Shown piece by piece: positions 13,327 through 16,905 of a DNA stretch of 16,905 bases. Within the stretch, counting starts at the first letter, position 1. Each line of letters begins with the position of its first letter. The DNA is from Bacillota bacterium (GTDB lineage Bacteria > Bacillota > Clostridia > Lachnospirales > Lachnospiraceae). Made by a program: the position numbers and the translations under genes. The stretch is taken from NCBI GenBank assembly GCA_023387635.1, contig JAEWHU010000208.1:1-16905 (forward strand), in the 5' to 3' direction. The notes beneath the pieces are model-generated. The model had not been told where the DNA came from, made no database searches, and saw nothing but the letters and a program-made list of their open reading frames with translations.

Positions 13327-13722
13327 ATGAGTAGAAGAGAAATTAGAGAACATTTATTTAGAATGCTATTCCGTAAGGATTTTCATGAAGATATTGAATT
13401 AAACGAACAAATCGACCTTTATTTTGAATCTTTAGAGGAACCAAAACAAGAAGATTTAGAGTATTTAAAAGAGCGTTTTAATAAAATTATAGATAAATTA
13501 GCAGAAATAGATGAAATTCTTGAAAAGTCCTCAAGCGGTTGGAAACTAAAAAGAATGGGTAAAGTTGATTTAACTATAATGCGTTTAGCAATATATGAAA
13601 TAAAATATGATGATGATATTCCAACGAAGGTAGCAATTAATGAAGCAGTTGAAATTGCAAAAATCTTTGGTGGCGATTCTTCAGGTTCCTTCGTTAATGG
13701 AGTTCTAGCTAAATTAGCTTAA
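13327..13722 (+). CDS. nusB: Transcription antitermination protein NusB
   Basis: 131 residues, all-helical NusB fold. NusB with NusE (ribosomal protein S10) binds boxA RNA and supports antitermination of rRNA operons. MSRREIREHLFRMLFRKDF is the typical start, and GWKLKRMGKVDLTIMRLAIYEI followed by IPTKVAINEAVEIAKIFGG and SGSFVNGVLAKLA is the conserved C-terminal region. The start is not in doubt, yet the 15 bases before it (ATGGGTATAAAAC) hold no real Shine-Dalgarno sequence, unusual here, and a hairpin-rich leader lies upstream. The order yqhY-nusB-xseA matches B. subtilis except for folD. Confidence 0.96.
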   Translation: MSRREIREHLFRMLFRKDFHEDIELNEQIDLYFESLEEPKQEDLEYLKERFNKIIDKLAEIDEILEKSSSGWKLKRMGKVDLTIMRLAIYEIKYDDDIPTKVAINEAVEIAKIFGGDSSGSFVNGVLAKLA

Positions 13723-13728
13723 AGAGCT

Positions 13729-13766
13729 TTAGTTCTAAAAGAACCTAAAAGTTCTTTTAGAGCTAA
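13729..13766 (+). terminator. Hairpin after nusB, probable (partial) terminator
   Basis: Stem 13729-13744 with 13751-13766, 16 bp with one G-T pair, and loop CTAAAA, seven bases after the nusB stop. No long T run follows (AATTAGCTTTT comes after), so it may only weaken transcription into xseA or be an RNA processing site. Confidence 0.55.
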
Positions 13767-13778
13767 TTAGCTTTTAGG

Positions 13779-13804
13779 ACTAATAAGCAGTTCTGGCTTA
13801 TAGT
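13779..13804 (+). repeat. Second hairpin just upstream of xseA
   Basis: ACTAATAAGC and GCTTATAGT form a nine-pair stem with one bulged A and loop AGTTCTG. It lies 19 bases before the xseA ATG and just upstream of its AGGAATAGGAG site, so it could affect translation. Confidence 0.4.
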
Positions 13805-13823
13805 ACAGGAATAGGAGTCGAGA

Positions 13824-15032
13824 ATGAATAACGTATATTCTGTAACACAAGTTAATTTGTACATTAAAAATATGTTTGTAAGGGATTATGCCCTTAATAA
13901 TATATATATAAAAGGTGAAGTATCTAACTGTAAATATCATACATCAGGGCATATTTATTTTACTTTAAAAGATGATAAAGGCCAGATGGCTTGTGTTATG
14001 TTTGCAGGGCAGAGAGATGGTCTTAGTTTCGTAATGAAGGAAGGGCAAAGTGTAATCGCACTAGGCTCTGTTAGTGTATATGAAAGAGATGGTAAATATC
14101 AATTATATGCAAAAGAAATTATATTAGATGGGTCTGGAATTCTATATGCGAAATATGAAGCCTTGAAGAAAACATTAGAAGATGAGGGATTATTTTCTCC
14201 CGAATTAAAAAAGTCCATACCTAAGTATTCTAATAAAATTGGAATCGTAACAGCTAAAACAGGTGCTGCATTACAAGATATTATTAATATAGCGACTAGA
14301 CGTAATCCATATGTTCAACTAATATTATATCCAGCAAAAGTTCAAGGGGATGGTTCAGCCCTTAGTGTAGCCACAGGTATTAAGGAACTCGATAAACTAG
14401 GACTTGATACCATAATTATCGGTCGCGGCGGTGGTTCAATAGAAGATTTGTGGGCATTTAATGAAGAAATAGTTGCAAGAGCAATCTATCAATGTAAAAC
14501 GCCAATTATTAGTGCGGTAGGCCATGAAACAGATGTAACAATAGCTGATTTTGTATCTGATCTTAGGGCACCGACGCCATCAGCGGCAGCGGAGTTGGCA
14601 GTCTATGATTTACAGGCGTTAGAGCGTCTTATGCATGATTATAAAAGCAATTTATACCAGCTAATGGAAAAACATATTACAAAATATCGTAATGATTTAA
14701 AGCAAAAATCATTACAACTTCTATATGTTAGCCCGATCTATGGAGTAAGACAAAAAAGACAAGAATTAATAGACATGGAACAAAGGCTTATTAACTTATT
14801 TGAAAATAAATTAAGAGAAAAGAGGCATTTGTTAGAGATCTATGTAGAAAAATTAGATGGGTTATCTCCTTTAAAAAAATTAAATAAAGGATATTCCTTG
14901 GTTGTTAATAGTAAGAATGAAGTGGTGAATAAAATAGATAAAGTATCATTAGGTGAGGAAATTGTAATTAATGTAACCGATGGTGATATTGTAGCAAAAG
15001 TAAATGATATTAAGTTTAAGGAGAGAAAATAG
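13824..15032 (+). CDS. xseA: Exodeoxyribonuclease VII large subunit
   Basis: 402 residues, slightly shorter than the B. subtilis protein. An N-terminal OB fold (about 5-100, with YIKGEVSNCKYHTSGHIYF and QMACVMF) binds single-stranded DNA. The catalytic domain carries IGIVTAKTGAALQDI (139-153), GRGGGSIEDLWAFNEE (200-215), AVGHETDVTIADFVSDLRAPTP split at 231-252 and PSAAAELA. A long helical arm (about 260-350) should contact XseB copies. The enzyme degrades single-stranded DNA in both directions, in repair and recombination. The stop at 15032 is followed at once by the xseB ATG. AGGAATAGGAG precedes ATG 13824. Confidence 0.97.
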   Translation: MNNVYSVTQVNLYIKNMFVRDYALNNIYIKGEVSNCKYHTSGHIYFTLKDDKGQMACVMFAGQRDGLSFVMKEGQSVIALGSVSVYERDGKYQLYAKEIILDGSGILYAKYEALKKTLEDEGLFSPELKKSIPKYSNKIGIVTAKTGAALQDIINIATRRNPYVQLILYPAKVQGDGSALSVATGIKELDKLGLDTIIIGRGGGSIEDLWAFNEEIVARAIYQCKTPIISAVGHETDVTIADFVSDLRAPTPSAAAELAVYDLQALERLMHDYKSNLYQLMEKHITKYRNDLKQKSLQLLYVSPIYGVRQKRQELIDMEQRLINLFENKLREKRHLLEIYVEKLDGLSPLKKLNKGYSLVVNSKNEVVNKIDKVSLGEEIVINVTDGDIVAKVNDIKFKERK

Positions 15033-15242
15033 ATGGCTAAGAAGGAAAAAACATTAGAGGCTTCATTCGAAGAAATTAATGGTATCATAAAAAAACTTGA
15101 AACCCCAGATGTTAGTTTAGAAGATTCTTTTCATCTATACCAAGAAGGGATGAAGCTAATTAAGTACTGCAACGATTCTATCGATAAAGTTGAAAAGCAG
15201 CTTATCATTCTAGGAGAACAAAATGAGTCAGATGAACTTTAA
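15033..15242 (+). CDS. xseB: Exodeoxyribonuclease VII small subunit
   Basis: 69 residues, standard length. The family pattern is plain: LEASFEEINGIIKKLETPDVSLEDSF (8-33), LYQEGMKLIKYCNDSIDKVEKQLIIL. Several XseB copies bind the helical arm of XseA and form exonuclease VII. The start follows the xseA stop with no gap, and the ribosome binding site (AAGGAGAG) lies within the end of xseA, so the two are translationally coupled. Its 3' end overlaps ispA by 20 bases. Confidence 0.95.
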   Translation: MAKKEKTLEASFEEINGIIKKLETPDVSLEDSFHLYQEGMKLIKYCNDSIDKVEKQLIILGEQNESDEL

Positions 15243-16155
15243 TGAAGAATTAAATAAACGTATACAATATATAGAAGACATAATAAACTTAAGTCTACCA
15301 AGAGAAGATAGTTTCCAAAAAACTATTTTTGAGGCAATGGAATATAGTCTATTGGCTGGTGGTAAACGTATAAGACCAATGCTTATGCTTGAAACTTTTA
15401 AGTTGTTTGGTGGAACGAATCATGAACTTATAAAACCTTTTATGGCCGCAATTGAAATGATTCATACTTATTCTTTGGTTCATGATGACTTGCCAGCCAT
15501 GGATAATGATGAGTATCGTAGGGGCAGAAAAACCACTCATGTTGTTTTCGGTGAGGCCATGGGGATTCTAACAGGTGACGGACTTCTTAATTATTCCATT
15601 GAGACAGTCTGTAAACTATTTACTAAGGAGAATGAGGAAGAGTTACCATACATCGCGAAAGCATTGTGGATTATGTCCTCTAAAGCAGGGGTACATGGTA
15701 TGATTGGCGGTCAAGTCATAGATATAAGTGATTCTGGCAACGGGCTAGATAGGAATGAGCGGAGTAAAGAAGAAAGAGAAGAAAGACTTGTTAAAATGTA
15801 TAAGTTAAAAACAAGTGCTTTAATCGAAGCTTCTATGATGATAGGCGCAACCATGGCGAAAGCTAGTGAGGTAGAAGTAGATAAAATTGAAGAAATTGCT
15901 TCTTATATTGGATTGGCATTTCAAATACAAGATGATGTTCTTGATGTTACATCCTCCATTGAGATATTAGGTAAACCAGTTCATAGTGATGAAAAAAATG
16001 AAAAGGTTACCTATGTTACTTTAAAAGGGTTAGAGCAAGCAAAAGTAGATGTGGAATATTACTCTAAGAAGAGCTTAACAGAACTTGCTAGTATAAACGG
16101 TGAAAATGAATTTTTAACTGAGTTAATTATGAAATTGATTACCAGAGAAAAATAA
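15223..16155 (+). CDS. ispA: Farnesyl diphosphate synthase (geranyltranstransferase)
   Basis: 310 residues, a prenyltransferase that adds isopentenyl diphosphate to dimethylallyl and geranyl diphosphate in the cytoplasm. The first aspartate-rich motif is HDDLPAMDND (87-96), the second is FQIQDDVLD (233-241). GGKRIRP (46-52), the substrate GGQ (162-164) and KMYKLKT (191-197) are present. FARM shape (DDxxxxD) is that of short-chain bacterial FPP synthases. ATG 15223 lies six bases after AGGAG inside xseB. The next gene, dxs, makes the precursor of its substrates, as in B. subtilis. Confidence 0.95.
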   Translation: MSQMNFNEELNKRIQYIEDIINLSLPREDSFQKTIFEAMEYSLLAGGKRIRPMLMLETFKLFGGTNHELIKPFMAAIEMIHTYSLVHDDLPAMDNDEYRRGRKTTHVVFGEAMGILTGDGLLNYSIETVCKLFTKENEEELPYIAKALWIMSSKAGVHGMIGGQVIDISDSGNGLDRNERSKEEREERLVKMYKLKTSALIEASMMIGATMAKASEVEVDKIEEIASYIGLAFQIQDDVLDVTSSIEILGKPVHSDEKNEKVTYVTLKGLEQAKVDVEYYSKKSLTELASINGENEFLTELIMKLITREK

Positions 16156-16179
16156 TAGTATTGGAATGAAGGTGAAGTC

Positions 16180-16905
16180 TTGGCAGAAATCTTAAATGAT
16201 ATAATTAAGGCAAATGATATTAAAAAAGTTAGCCCATCGGACTACAAAAGATTAGCAAAAGAAATCAGGCATTTCTTAATTAAAAATATTAGTAAAACAG
16301 GTGGCCATTTAGCATCTAATTTAGGTGCGGTTGAACTTACAATGGCACTTCATTTATATATGGATTTTCCCGAAGATAAATTAATATGGGATGTAGGGCA
16401 TCAAGCATATACTCACAAAATTCTTACTGGAAGAAAAGATGATTTTAATACTCTTAGAACTTTTGAAGGTTTAAGTGGTTTTCCAAAAGGAAAAGAAAGT
16501 ATATGTGATGCATTTGATACTGGACATAGTTCAACTTCCATATCTGCTGCAATGGGGATTGTAAAAGCTAGAGACTTAAGTGGCGATGACTATAAAGTAA
16601 CTGCAGTGATTGGGGATGGTGCATTATCAGGTGGGTTAGCATTTGAAGCATTAAATAATGCGGAAAGACTTAATTCTAATTTTATGATTGTTTTAAATGA
16701 TAATAACATGTCCATTTCTGAAAATGTAGGTGGTATGGCAAACTACTTAGGTAAATTAAGAACCAATTCTAGTTATAATAATTTTAAATCTCATATTGAA
16801 AATACTCTTATTAAAATACCAAATGTTGGTGATTTTGTAATGGATAAATTAAGAAAATCAAAAGATTCCATTAAACGTTTGGTTATACCTGGTATGCTTT
16901 TTGAA
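16180..16905 (+). CDS. dxs: 1-deoxy-D-xylulose-5-phosphate synthase, N-terminal part (cut by window end)
   Basis: 242 codons are present of about 620; the frame is open to the last base. DXS joins pyruvate and glyceraldehyde 3-phosphate with thiamine diphosphate, the first step of the methylerythritol phosphate pathway. GGHLASNLGAVELTMALH (41-58), DVGHQAYTHKILTGR (71-85) and FDTGHSSTSISAAMG (112-126) are conserved. The thiamine motif runs from GDGALSGG (145-152) to NDNNMS (173-178). The likely start is TTG 16180, after AAGGTGAA (16169-16176). No in-frame ATG is found near it. The Ser-Pro at residues 18-19 fits the usual N-terminus of Firmicute DXS. Confidence 0.95.
   Translation, partial: MAEILNDIIKANDIKKVSPSDYKRLAKEIRHFLIKNISKTGGHLASNLGAVELTMALHLYMDFPEDKLIWDVGHQAYTHKILTGRKDDFNTLRTFEGLSGFPKGKESICDAFDTGHSSTSISAAMGIVKARDLSGDDYKVTAVIGDGALSGGLAFEALNNAERLNSNFMIVLNDNNMSISENVGGMANYLGKLRTNSSYNNFKSHIENTLIKIPNVGDFVMDKLRKSKDSIKRLVIPGMLFE

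Noticed and set aside
14840..15088. Minus-strand open frame of 82 codons over the xseA-xseB junction
   Set aside because: Antisense to two conserved, coupled genes; Ser/Leu/Thr-rich product without recognisable domain.
15349..15540. Minus-strand open frame of 63 codons inside ispA
   Set aside because: Lies across the aspartate-rich catalytic motif of ispA, which fully explains the sequence.
1..16905. CRISPR array, tRNA, rRNA, transposase or prophage genes
   Set aside because: No regularly spaced repeats, no cloverleaf or rRNA-like sequence and no mobile-element protein was seen; the coding content is conserved chromosomal genes.

Overview
The window reads as chromosome of a low-GC, endospore-forming Firmicute, most likely a Clostridia member of the Lachnospiraceae type. 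The evidence is the complete eight-gene spoIIIA sporulation operon, strong AGGAGG-type ribosome binding sites, A/T-rich coding sequence and the use of TTG and GTG starts. The species is inference. I see no tRNA, rRNA, CRISPR array, transposase or phage gene.

Layout: (1) 1-2730: the last 35 codons of what looks like leuD, a 46-bp perfect palindrome acting as terminator, then a DegV-family lipid-binding protein and a beta-CASP metallo-hydrolase. (2) 2914-5705: a TetR regulator under a consensus sigma-A promoter with a palindromic operator candidate, followed on the same strand by four flavin proteins: a short flavodoxin, a membrane-anchored FMN-binding domain protein with a flavinylation motif, a CxxCxxC iron-sulfur-flavoprotein-like protein, and a flavodoxin-fold oxidoreductase. 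The tight spacing suggests one TetR-controlled redox cassette. (3) A bidirectional terminator separates this cassette from the convergent aroE (shikimate dehydrogenase, minus strand). (4) 6550-12322: a control region with a sigma-E-like promoter and two SpoIIID-like boxes, then spoIIIAA to spoIIIAH, which build the mother-cell side of the channel to the forespore. (5) 12448-16905: a housekeeping cluster in the order Asp23-family yqhY, nusB, xseA, xseB, ispA and dxs (dxs runs off the end).

Blocks 4 and 5 match the order known in Bacillus subtilis (spoIIIA, accB-accC, yqhY, nusB, folD, xseA, xseB, ispA, dxs), except that accBC and folD are absent here. ispA and dxs supply isoprenoid precursors and farnesyl diphosphate, xseA/xseB make exonuclease VII, and nusB serves rRNA transcription antitermination.

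The least explained material is non-coding: a short hairpin-rich island of unusually high GC between spoIIIAB and spoIIIAC, and about 280 nt of nested and mutually exclusive hairpins between yqhY and nusB, where nusB also lacks a convincing Shine-Dalgarno sequence. The window is otherwise mostly conserved core genome; I did not find a clear new defence or mobile system.
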